Shown: piece by piece, positions 6,294 through 11,853 of the stretch
Layout: each line of letters opens with the position of its first letter
How positions within the stretch are numbered: position 1 is the first letter of the stretch
Assembly (NCBI GenBank): GCA_001986395.2
Contig: MQVO02000217.1
Coordinates: 1 to 14,265, forward strand
From: Irpex lacteus
Lineage: Eukaryota; Basidiomycota; Agaricomycetes; Polyporales; Irpicaceae
DNA length: 14,265 nt
Direction of reading: 5' to 3'
Notes under the pieces: model-generated
The model's input: only the letters and a program-made list of their open reading frames with translations
Databases searched by the model: none
What the model was told of the DNA's origin: nothing
Made by a program: the position numbers and the translations under genes

Positions 6294-6897
6294 TTAGTTT
6301 TGCAGTGTAGAATAGAAGCTGTATCGGCCTAGGTAAGCCTTCCCTGTGTCAATGTTACGAGAAACAGCACGAGAAGTACGAGATAGGCCAATAGCCTCTT
6401 GAGCGTCTCCATAGTTGGTATATGGAGTAGTGTTAACTAGTACACCATTATCATAAATATAAATAGAACGTGATGTAACAGTTCGAGCAATAGCCTTTGC
6501 GTATTCGAGTTGATTCATTTCAGGAGTACGTTCCACAGGCACTTCATAATTCAGTACCTCTGAAATAGTGTCTGATTCTGGTGCAATTCCAGTAACATTA
6601 CTGTTGGTATAACGTCCTGAGTTGATATACTTACTAATTAGTACAAGGAGCTTACGACCTTGAATTAGATAAGCATAACCCCACTTGTACATATACAGAG
6701 CTAGACACCATAGAGAGAAATCAACACCTTTCGAGTTTGGAATGGCATAGAAAGGAAAAAAGGCATTAGATAGTCGTATAGCGCATCAATATTAATAATT
6801 GAAATAGTGATAACGCTAGTGTTTCGGTTTAGTGTACTACTAATTACTGGAGCTGCTCTATCAATAGTGAATGTACACATTTGTGGTAGGCATTGCA
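6294..6897 (-). pseudogene. LAGLIDADG homing endonuclease (C-terminal domain plus NUMOD1 tail), one frameshift
   Basis: On the minus strand the pieces are MCTFTIDRAAPVISSTLNRN, TSVITISIINIDALYDYLMP and FFLSMPFQTRK; then, after a missing base near 6728, GVDFSLWCLALYMYKWGYAY, LIQGRKLLVLISKYINSGRY and a long tail with SIYIYDNGVLVNTTPYTNYG, TSRAVSRNIDTGKAYLGRYS. The middle matches the second half of LAGLIDADG intron nucleases (ID-x-LY-x-Y-x-x-PFF ... DF-x-LW ... GY-x-Y-x-x-x-GR), and the end is a NUMOD1 DNA-binding module. The stop (6294-6296) is about 20 nt before the cob exon, as expected for an intron ORF. The first catalytic half is replaced by nad4L sequence, so it is dead. Confidence 0.8.
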
Positions 6898-6904
6898 GGA
6901 ATGT

Positions 6905-7018
6905 TCACTAAATGGAATAGGTGTAATTTCAACTCGACAGCTAGAAGCATAAGTTCAATGCTAATAAGAAGCATAAGTAGATTCTTACGGTTAAGGATAA
7001 TAAGATATACCAAAATTT
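6905..7018 (-). pseudogene. nad4L: nad4L fragment (NADH dehydrogenase subunit 4L)
   Basis: The minus strand reads LVYLIILNRKNLLMLLISIE then LMLLAVELKLHLFHL. LNRKN-x-L-x-MLISIE-x-MLL is the diagnostic NAD4L core, covering membrane helix 2 with its conserved glutamate (E of SIE). The subunit belongs to the proton-pumping arm of complex I. The N-terminal helix is missing (TAA just upstream), and homology stops at about 6905 where endonuclease sequence begins. Codons are CTT/CTA, CGT, AAC and GTC, the same GC-richer style as the cob exon. Confidence 0.75.
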
Positions 7019-7085
7019 AAAATATCCCTCCAATATTAATTTTATTTAGTTAAATTAAAAAGGAGGGGGAGGACTAGGTTTACTT

Positions 7086-7409
7086 TTATTGCTTCAGGGC
7101 ACAAGTTAATTCTTTTCTTTTTATTACTTGAGTAACTCCTCTGTAGAAAGATATTACTCTTGTTTGAGAACTATCATATAATACACCTCCTGCACAAATA
7201 AATAGTCCAGGTGAAACTAGTCCTTTAGCTAATCCTAAGTTAATAGCACCTTCCCCCAAAAAAACTAGTTAGAATTATTTCTAATTCCTAGTTTTTTGGT
7301 TAGCTTGTATACTGTTACTAAAAACAGCTAAAAGATAAACTGCAGCTTGAGAAACTGAACTAAACAAAAAACTAATAATTTCTATTATTTTTGTAGAAAT
7401 AATTATAAC
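7086..7409 (-). pseudogene. nad4: nad4 pseudogene fragment interrupted by an R element
   Basis: The minus strand reads EIISFLFSSVSQAAVYLLAV FSNSIQA, is broken by a palindrome (7252-7301), and resumes as GAINLGLAKGLVSPGLFICA GGVLYDSSQTRVISFYRGVT Q. This is the conserved NAD4 core (SSVSH-x-x-VYLLG-x-FSNTIQGIEGAILLGLAHGFVSPGLFIC-x-GG-x-LYDR). The invariant His in SSVSH and the His of LAHG are changed to Gln and Lys, which argues against function. After TQV the homology ends in unrelated codons and a TAA. The real nad4 begins at 14099 on the plus strand, so this is a duplicate fragment. Confidence 0.88.
7252..7301. repeat. R-family palindromic element, short form, inside nad4 pseudogene
   Basis: CCCCCAAAAAAACTAG TTAGAATTATTTC TAATTC CTAGTTTTTTGG. 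It replaces the two codons (IE) expected between FSNSIQ(G) and GAI of NAD4, giving one of the cleanest insertion junctions in the window. Confidence 0.95.
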
Positions 7410-8300
7410 CTTTAATTAATCTCAACCTGAGGATGAGATTTGCAGGGTGATAAAAGGCCATTCTGCAGGTTAAAGTACAAATTTCATTATAAACAAAGAT
7501 GAATAGTAAATGAGGAGTAGGGTTATTTAAGGAGACCTGCACTAAGTTGTATCGGCATTAATTTAATTAAATATAAAAAGTTACAAAAACATTCTTCAAT
7601 AAAAATATAATTAACCTACAAAATAAACCTCCTATAATTGCTTACGATAATTGCGATCTTTTAAAATTAAAAATTATTTTTCTTCCTATTAAAAAAAGTA
7701 TTAAAGTTAAATTCATTGTTTGATTACTATAAAGTAAATTATTTTAAAAAGTAGTCAAAAGTGATTATCCACTACTATCCTGTTAGATAATCTCCTGCCT
7801 GATGAGGCCTCGCATCCGACGGTGGCTATCATCTCCTTAAAAATAAGCCTCCCTCTGAATAAGTGTGTACCCCCTTACTATTAATATTGCTATAACCATA
7901 ATAACCCGATAATTATAAATATTGTATAACTAATTAGGTTAAAATTATAAACTATTGTATAAATAAAAAGGATTCAAGTAAAAACTTTTCTATTGATTTA
8001 ATAACAATAAACACTATTGAATATAACTACCTAATTTTTAATAAACTAAGCTGTTTAGGGTTATTTACAACTGCGCCTAATATAATCTTGAATAAAAACA
8101 ACCTACAGCTAACACTGTTGTTCATAACACCTATAAACTATTATTATATTTATGATAATTTTATTTAGTTAAAAAAATTATTTTTCTTCCTAGGTTTACT
8201 TTTATTGTAAAAATTTTTCTTTTTATAATTCTATTATACATATAAACTTAATCCAATAGAGAAGGAATAATCTCTAAATAAATTTAAAGATTCTCCCTCC
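7410..8300. other. Intergenic spacer with a GC-rich structured patch
   Basis: No intact gene. 7428-7560 is moderately GC-rich (hairpin TGCAG...CTGCA at 7440-7470, partner ACCTGCA at 7536) and could be intron debris. 7776-7835 is a GC island with nested pairs (GATA/TATC, GCC/GGC, GATG/CATC). The motif CTAGGTTTACTTTTATTG occurs at 7074 and 8192 with TTTTATTTAGTTAAA nearby in both places. A minus-strand frame at about 8025-8120 (FKIILGAVVNNPKQLSLLK) is weakly reminiscent of ATP9 but too short to call. Confidence 0.4.
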
Positions 8301-8344
8301 CCTATTCTTTTATTTATATTTTTTATTTTTTGTTTTTAAATTTA
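8301..8344 (+). repeat. 44-bp direct repeat, copy A
   Basis: Begins CCTATTCTTTTATTTATATT. It is identical over 44 bases to 8822-8865. The pair brackets the atp8-trnI-trnF block. Confidence 0.95.
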
Positions 8345-8393
8345 TGTTTCTCTCTATATAATTAAATACTTTTTTTATTTAGATATATAAAAA

Positions 8394-8441
8394 TAATTAA
8401 ATAATAAGTAACTAAAATAATAATTAAATAATTAAATATTT
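8394..8441 (+). repeat. 48-bp inverted repeat, copy A
   Basis: Begins TAATTAAATAATAAGTAACT. It is the exact reverse complement of 8868-8915, which lies in the nad2 3' coding frame, so this copy is an inverted duplicate of that sequence. Confidence 0.93.
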
Positions 8442-8523
8442 ATAAAATTTTAAAGTTCTATAAATCTATTCCTTATATTAAGGGATAAATAACTTTTAAT
8501 TAAATTAAATTTATAATAAATTT

Positions 8524-8661
8524 GGGGGATTAATACCATTTTTCTTTTAAATCAATTATTTTACGGTTATATAATCTTATTCGCCTTATTAGTATTAGTT
8601 TCATGAGTAATTTTACCATATCTTTTACAGTTACAAATCGTGAGATTATTAATAACTAAAT
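8524..8661 (+). pseudogene. atp8: ATP synthase subunit 8, start lost and one frameshift
   Basis: GLIPFFF (from 8527) then, one base out of frame, NQLFYGYIILFALLVLVSWV and ILPYLLQLQIVRLLITKL with TAA just before trnI. ATP8 is a small stalk protein of mitochondrial ATP synthase. The N-terminal LIPFFF, single membrane helix and basic C-terminal R-L-L-I-T-K-L all fit the family, and TGA sits at the conserved Trp of VSW. The usual MPQ start is missing and the two halves are separated by a one-base deletion in the T-rich stretch 8537-8547, so as written it cannot be translated whole. If the base is a sequencing slip and ATA (8532) serves as start, it could still be functional. Confidence 0.75.
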
Positions 8662-8673
8662 TATAATATAAAT

Positions 8674-8745
8674 AAGTCTATTATTTAATGGTTTAAAATA
8701 TCTCCTTGATAAGGAGGCAATAGATGTTCGATCCATCTTAGACTT
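8674..8745 (+). tRNA. trnI: tRNA-Ile (anticodon GAU)
   Basis: The acceptor stem AAGTCTA/TAGACTT is perfect. The anticodon arm is TCTCC-TTGATAA-GGAGG with anticodon GAT, and the T arm is AGATG-TTCGATC-CATCT. It sits just downstream of atp8 and 3 nt from trnF, so the three probably share a transcript. Confidence 0.92.
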
Positions 8746-8748
8746 AAA

Positions 8749-8821
8749 GTTCCCATAGCTTAATTTGGTTAGAGCAATAAATTGAAGCTTTATTGATAAA
8801 AGTTCAAGTCTTTTTGGGGAC
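8749..8821 (+). tRNA. trnF: tRNA-Phe (anticodon GAA)
   Basis: The acceptor stem is GTTCCCA/TGGGGAC with one T-G pair. The anticodon arm is ATAAA-TTGAAGC-TTTAT with anticodon GAA, and the T arm is AAAAG-TTCAAGT-CTTTT. The 44-bp repeat copy B begins at the next base. Confidence 0.92.
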
Positions 8822-8865
8822 CCTATTCTTTTATTTATATTTTTTATTTTTTGTTTTTAAATTTA
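8822..8865 (+). repeat. 44-bp direct repeat, copy B
   Basis: Identical to 8301-8344. It starts exactly at the 3' end of trnF. Confidence 0.95.
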
Positions 8866-8866
8866 A

Positions 8867-9034
8867 AAAATATTTAATTATTTAATTATTATTTTAGTTA
8901 CTTATTATTTAATTAAATCTATTTATATTAATAAGAGTATTTCTTATATTTTATCTTTTAATATTATTTTATTAATATCTTTTTATTTTTATTTACCTTA
9001 TTTATTAGAAGGTTTATATCTTTTATTATTATAA
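8867..9034 (+). CDS. nad2: nad2, 3' end (partial)
   Basis: The frame is open from 8867 (TAA at 8864-8866) and reads [20 protein letters not shown] then [34 protein letters not shown], with TAA at 9032-9034. The stop overlaps the nad3 ATG by one base (TAATG), the arrangement typical of the fungal nad2-nad3 pair, and the hydrophobic tail starting NKSI suits the NAD2 C-terminus. The identification rests mostly on that overlap because this end of NAD2 is poorly conserved. Everything upstream is missing: the frame begins two bases after the 44-bp repeat, so the gene is cut by a rearrangement here. Its first 48 bases also occur inverted at 8394-8441. Confidence 0.6.
   Translation, partial: KIFNYLIIILVTYYLIKSIYINKSISYILSFNIILLISFYFYLPYLLEGLYLLLL
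8868..8915 (-). repeat. 48-bp inverted repeat, copy B
   Basis: Exact reverse complement of 8394-8441; part of the nad2 3' frame. Confidence 0.93.
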
Positions 9035-9426
9035 TGTTTCATATTTATCTTTATTTAAGTCCTATTGTTGCTATTTTATTAATATTAATTAATTATTTTA
9101 TATCTTTAGATAATTCTTATATTGAAAAGAAAAGTCCTTTTGAATGTGGTTTTACTTCTTATGAACAATCTAGATCTTCTTTTAATGTTTCTTTCATTTT
9201 AGTTGCTATCTTATTTTTACCTTTTGATTTAGAAATCTCTTCTCTTTTACCTTATGTTATCTCCGCTTATAATAATAATCTTTACGGTTTATTTATCTTA
9301 TTATTCTTTTTATTTATTTTAATACCCTTTAATAATCCAGCCGATATCTTTTTATTGCTGGAGGAGGTGACCCTGTACTATACCAACACCTATTCTTCCA
9401 AACAATTCTATATGTTATTCCTCTAG
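9034..9426 (+). CDS. nad3: NADH dehydrogenase subunit 3, C-terminus replaced
   Basis: The ATG at 9034 overlaps the nad2 stop. The protein has the NAD3 hallmarks: a first membrane helix, then K-K-S-P-F-E-C-G-F (about residues 33-41, carrying the conserved cysteine of the complex I loop), [20 protein letters not shown] (conserved F-D-x-E), and [14 protein letters not shown]. After about residue 96 (position 9320) the expected ending (TIGF-x-x-E plus a short tail) is gone. The frame instead runs through unrelated sequence and, out of frame, into a cox1 exon, stopping at TAG 9424-9426. Leucine is almost always TTA, native style. The chimera may fail, in which case an intact copy should exist elsewhere. 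Confidence 0.85.
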   Translation: MFHIYLYLSPIVAILLILINYFISLDNSYIEKKSPFECGFTSYEQSRSSFNVSFILVAILFLPFDLEISSLLPYVISAYNNNLYGLFILLFFLFILIPFNNPADIFLLLEEVTLYYTNTYSSKQFYMLFL

Positions 9427-9679
9427 TTATTATGCCTTCGGGTTTCCGGTTTAACGCATTTTATTCACTCTATGCAAAGCGATTTCCTAACGCAGTAGCT
9501 CCAAGTCAATCATTTCTTGAATGGCTGATTGGTTTGCTGTAGGCGATGGTAGCTTTGTAGTTAACAGCCGAGGAACTGCTGTATTCGTGATTACACAACT
9601 TACTGAAGATATTCAGGTACTTCTGAACATTATTTTTGTTTACAGGGGAGAAATAAAAGTTAATATATTAATAAATTAA
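9357..9679 (+). pseudogene. cox1: cox1 exon fragment fused to a LAGLIDADG endonuclease 5' part
   Basis: In a frame other than nad3's, [13 protein letters not shown] is the conserved cytochrome oxidase subunit 1 segment that precedes WFFGHPEVY. The reading continues without a break into an intron [45 protein letters not shown](F), a one-base deletion near 9533, then AVGDGSFVVNSRGTAVFVIT QLTEDIQVLLNIIF. WLIGFAVGDGSF is a LAGLIDADG motif with its catalytic acid. This is the standard layout of an intron inserted after LYQHLF with an ORF in frame with the exon. Homology fades at about 9640; TAA at 9677-9679. Codons are CTA, CGA/CGG and AAC, GC-richer than nad3. Confidence 0.85.
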
Positions 9680-9750
9680 GAATAAATATAATAAACTGTT
9701 TGAACTATACTAATATTTCTAATATGTAAGATTAAAGAATATAAATATAA

Positions 9751-10134
9751 TTAATTACTATTTATACAATTAAAGAATATATAATTTGAACTCTTAGTTA
9801 AGGAGCGTAGCGAGTGAGTGGAACGAGGGATACTATAGATTAAAATAAACAAAAATCTTCTTTTCTTAAACTCTTTAGCATTAACCACAATACAACTTGT
9901 AGTATTATTACTTCTACCGAACCCTCCGTATAAACAATTTAATAATAATTTAGCAATCCATCTTTTTGCCCCTTTTGACTCAGCTTTAACTTTATATAAA
10001 GTATTTACATAATCAGAGAAAATATCAACTTTCTCACAGGAGTAGCCTCCTTTAATAATAAATTGATATTCAGGAATTAAATTTTTAGCCATTTTCAACT
10101 CTTCAGAGAAATAAATAGCAGTCCATTTACCTAC
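9751..10134 (-). pseudogene. dpo: Family B DNA polymerase (plasmid dpo), polymerase-domain fragment
   Basis: The minus strand reads GKWTAIYFSEELKMAKNLIP EYQFIIKGGYSCEKVDIFSD then YVNTLYKVKAESKGAKRWIA KLLLNCLYGGFGRSNNTT. K-x-x-x-N-C-L-Y-G-x-x-G is polymerase motif B (K-x3-N-S-x-YG), which binds the incoming nucleotide in protein-primed polymerases of linear mitochondrial plasmids. The upstream F-x-x-Y-V-x-T-LY-K-x-K-x-E-S-K-G segment is typical too. Motif A (D-x-x-S-LYP) and motif C (D-T-D) are absent. The front edge is an H-like hairpin (10131-10173). After EFKKRR a GC-rich insert (9793-9830) breaks homology. It is not a working enzyme. Confidence 0.82.
9793..9830. repeat. GC-rich insert in dpo fragment
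   Basis: GGAGCGTAGCGAGTGAGTGG AACGAGGGA is a GC-rich block in AT-rich coding DNA where the dpo homology ends. It is not a clean palindrome and its origin is unknown. Confidence 0.45.
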
Positions 10135-10173
10135 CTCCTTTTATTTAAATAAAAATAAAAATAAGGAAAGTAG
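10131..10173. repeat. AT-rich hairpin at dpo fragment edge
   Basis: CTAC-CTCCTTTTATTT ... AAATAAGGAAA-GTAG pairs end to end. It separates the minus-strand dpo fragment from the plus-strand ORF that follows. Confidence 0.6.
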
Positions 10174-10439
10174 CTACTTGTTCCATTAAAAAAAATAATG
10201 GTTCAATCGAAGCATTAGATAATGGAACTCCCTCTTCTATCCTTTTTTTTATTAAAAAAAAAGGGGAAGAAGATTTTAGTTGGTTTGTAGATGAGGATGG
10301 TAAGATGATAGACTATAATAAAAAGATTAATGTTTTTGAAGCTGTACAATTATTGCACCACTTTCTAAACAAAAAGTATGGTATATCTAAGGAAACGGTT
10401 AAAGAAATAAAATTTATATCTAATATTTTTTTATTCTAA
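10149..10439 (+). CDS. Unidentified ORF with an in-frame hairpin, 5' truncated
   Basis: 96 codons are open from after a TAA at 10146-10148 to TAA at 10437-10439, with no ATG near the front. The order is KVATCSIKKNNGSIEALDNG TP; then a hairpin (10234-10272) read as SSILFFIKKKGEE; then DFSWFVDEDGKMIDYNKKIN VFEAVQLLHHFLNKKYGISK ETVKEIKFISNIFLF. The second half is well mixed in charge with amphipathic helices and looks like true protein, not spacer. I do not recognise the family. Because it lies among plasmid remains, a linear-plasmid ORF is the best guess. The hairpin preserves the frame exactly. Confidence 0.5.
   Translation: MKIKIRKVATCSIKKNNGSIEALDNGTPSSILFFIKKKGEEDFSWFVDEDGKMIDYNKKINVFEAVQLLHHFLNKKYGISKETVKEIKFISNIFLF
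10234..10272. repeat. H-family hairpin, copy 8
   Basis: CTTCTATCC, T run, ATTA, A run, GGGGAAGAAG: 38 nt with extended arms. It lies inside the ORF 10149-10439 and is read ILFFIKKKGE. Confidence 0.9.
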
Positions 10440-10660
10440 CAGCTGTGTAATTGTAAGACTCTATTAAAATTTTATTTACTTTATATTTTTATACTTTACT
10501 TTGTTGAAGACTATTAAAATTATAACCTCTCTACTTAAACATTTTTTATTTTTTTATTTCTTTATTTTTATTTATTGAATATAATAATCTAATTATAATA
10601 TTTTATTTTAAGTTTTAATTTTAATATTATAAATTTAATTTATTTAATAAAAGGAATGAT
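10440..10660. other. AT-rich spacer
   Basis: Extremely AT-rich with no gene or RNA recognised. The last 100 bases before the GC-rich island at 10669 are almost entirely A and T. Confidence 0.5.
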
Positions 10661-10668
10661 GTGAATAT

Positions 10669-10802
10669 AATTGGCACTCATATATCTAGATGTTATGTTC
10701 CGAACTCCTGAAGAACCACGGTTAAGTGTGGTGGGATCAGTAGGAACAGTAAGTAATATGACAAGGAGGTGTGGCGACCTGACGTTTAAGTACATACCAA
10801 TT
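10669..10802 (+). other. GC-rich island: candidate structured RNA or decayed exon
   Basis: This 134-nt block is far GC-richer than its flanks and has mutually consistent pairing: closing helix AATTGG/CCAATT (10669/10797), a long arm TGTTCC...CTGA...ACCAC-GGTTAAGT-GTGGT...TCAG...GGAACA (10696-10748), and a short arm AGGT-GTGGCG-ACCT (10767-10780). That makes a three-way junction about the size of a 5S rRNA, and CCGAACTC..GAAG recalls 5S loop C, though the arms do not otherwise fit. Both strands are also open as protein: plus from TTG 10671, minus ending near 10651 (GMYLNVRSPHLLVILLTVPT). Neither protein is recognised. The block lies upstream of trnI. Confidence 0.35.
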
Positions 10803-10861
10803 TTATTTTTGGGTTTATTAACCCCCTATGAACCTTTTAATAAAGCTAAATATAAATTAAT

Positions 10862-10933
10862 TAAGCCTATGATTTAAAGGTAGAATAATTTCTTGATAAG
10901 GAATCTGTAGAAGTTCGAATCTTCTTGGGCTTA
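10862..10933 (+). tRNA. trnI: tRNA-Ile (anticodon GAU), second gene
   Basis: The acceptor stem is TAAGCCT/GGGCTTA with one T-G pair. The anticodon arm is ATTTC-TTGATAA-GGAAT with anticodon GAT, and the T arm is AGAAG-TTCGAAT-CTTCT. It differs from the trnI at 8674 at many positions, so it is a diverged second gene and not a recent duplicate. Confidence 0.9.
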
Positions 10934-10968
10934 TTGTCTTTTTTTTTTTAATTATTCTTTTGTTTAAT

Positions 10969-11062
10969 CCCAACCCAAAAAAACTAATTATTTCATCCGC
11001 AATTATTAAAATTTAATTTAATTAAATTTTAATTAGAGCCTAGTTTTTTTGTTGGTTTATTA
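10969..11062 (+). repeat. 94-bp inverted repeat, left copy (R family, long form)
   Basis: Starts CCCAACCCAAAAAAACTAAT, contains ATTTCATCCGCAATTATT and TTAGAGCCTAG, and ends GTTGGTTTATTA. It is the exact reverse complement of 13535-13628. It is also internally palindromic. With its partner it encloses the plasmid-derived block. Confidence 0.93.
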
Positions 11063-11208
11063 AAAAAAAAGGAGGGTAAAGGTAATAATGATTGTTACAG
11101 TGATAAAAATTAAATATATAATATATTGTTAGACCACTGTCTTTCCCCACTCCTCACCTACTTTTGTCTTTTTCTTATGCCTTTTTATTTTCTTTATTTC
11201 TTTTTTTT

Positions 11209-11231
11209 TTAATTAGAGCCTAGTTTTTTTG
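11209..11231. repeat. R-family half element
   Basis: TTAATTAGAGCCTAGTTTTT TTG is the right end of a long-form R element without its left arm. It directly precedes the ORF at 11231 and probably marks where that gene was cut. Confidence 0.8.
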
Positions 11232-11804
11232 ATTTGAAAATAATAAATTTAAATCTAAAATTATAATAATTAGAGTGGATTCAAGCACTGACAATTTCAA
11301 TCATAAGGATTTCCTTAATAATGAAAATATTTCTTATGGATTAACTATAAATACAGAAAATGTATTGGAATATAAATTTAATATCTTAGAATTTAGTTTA
11401 ATGTTAGTTTCATATTTAAATATTAATCTCCCTGGTACTGCAGTGAAATTGAATATGTTAGCTAGATTAGTAGGAGGATACGAGTTAGATAAAGCACCTG
11501 CTTTATCGAATGTTTTATTTGTGTTTGAAGATTTAACTTGGGTATATTTACAAGGAATATTATCTAAAGTTAATATAAAATTAAGTAGTGGTAGTACAAG
11601 TAAAAAAATTTACTGTCTACTGTTCAATTTTATTTAAGTAACTTCTTAAATATCTTTGGATACTCTGCTGATGAGGTATACCAAAGTTTTATAAGTAACA
11701 ATAAAAAAAGTAATGTTATACTTTATAATCAAGACTCTGAAAGAGGATTTTTAACTAAAATGATAATAAAGTTTTTAAATGATACTATAAATAATATAAA
11801 TTAA
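11231..11804 (+). pseudogene. Unidentified plasmid-associated ORF, 5' truncated, one frameshift
   Basis: Frame 1 is open from the R-element edge (TGA read as Trp at 11230) and reads ISYGLTINTENVLEYKFNIL, LVSYLNINLPGTAVKLNMLA, RLVGGYELDKAPALSNVLFV, FEDLTWVYLQGILSKVNIKL. After an A7 run at 11603-11609 coding moves one frame: LLSTVQFYLSNFLNIFGYSA, DEVYQSFISNNKKSNVILYN, QDSERGFLTKMIIKF, TAA at 11802-11804. Together this is about 190 codons with good amino acid balance. It faces the dpo fragment across an R element (convergent). I do not recognise the family; a linear-plasmid accessory protein is likely. The A7 slip may be a sequencing error, in which case the C-terminus is intact. Confidence 0.5.
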
Positions 11805-11853
11805 AACATAGAAGAATTAAAAAAAAATAAATATTTAGAAAGAATAATCGGCA

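Noticed and set aside
7793..7822. Hammerhead ribozyme (CTGATGAG motif)
   Set aside because: The required GAA box after stem II reads GAC, and stem II does not pair.
8025..8120. Possible atp9 fragment (ILGAVVNNPKQLSLL, minus strand)
   Set aside because: The similarity is limited to about 15 residues with no conserved helix or acidic residue; too weak to annotate.
10671..10877. 68-residue plus-strand ORF starting at TTG
   Set aside because: It reads from the GC-rich island into AT spacer and the trnI acceptor stem. Not supported as a gene, though the island itself is reported.
723..11080. T-run/A-run hairpins as ordinary transcription terminators
   Set aside because: Many lie inside reading frames and on either strand; fungal mitochondria are not known to use bacterial-style terminators.
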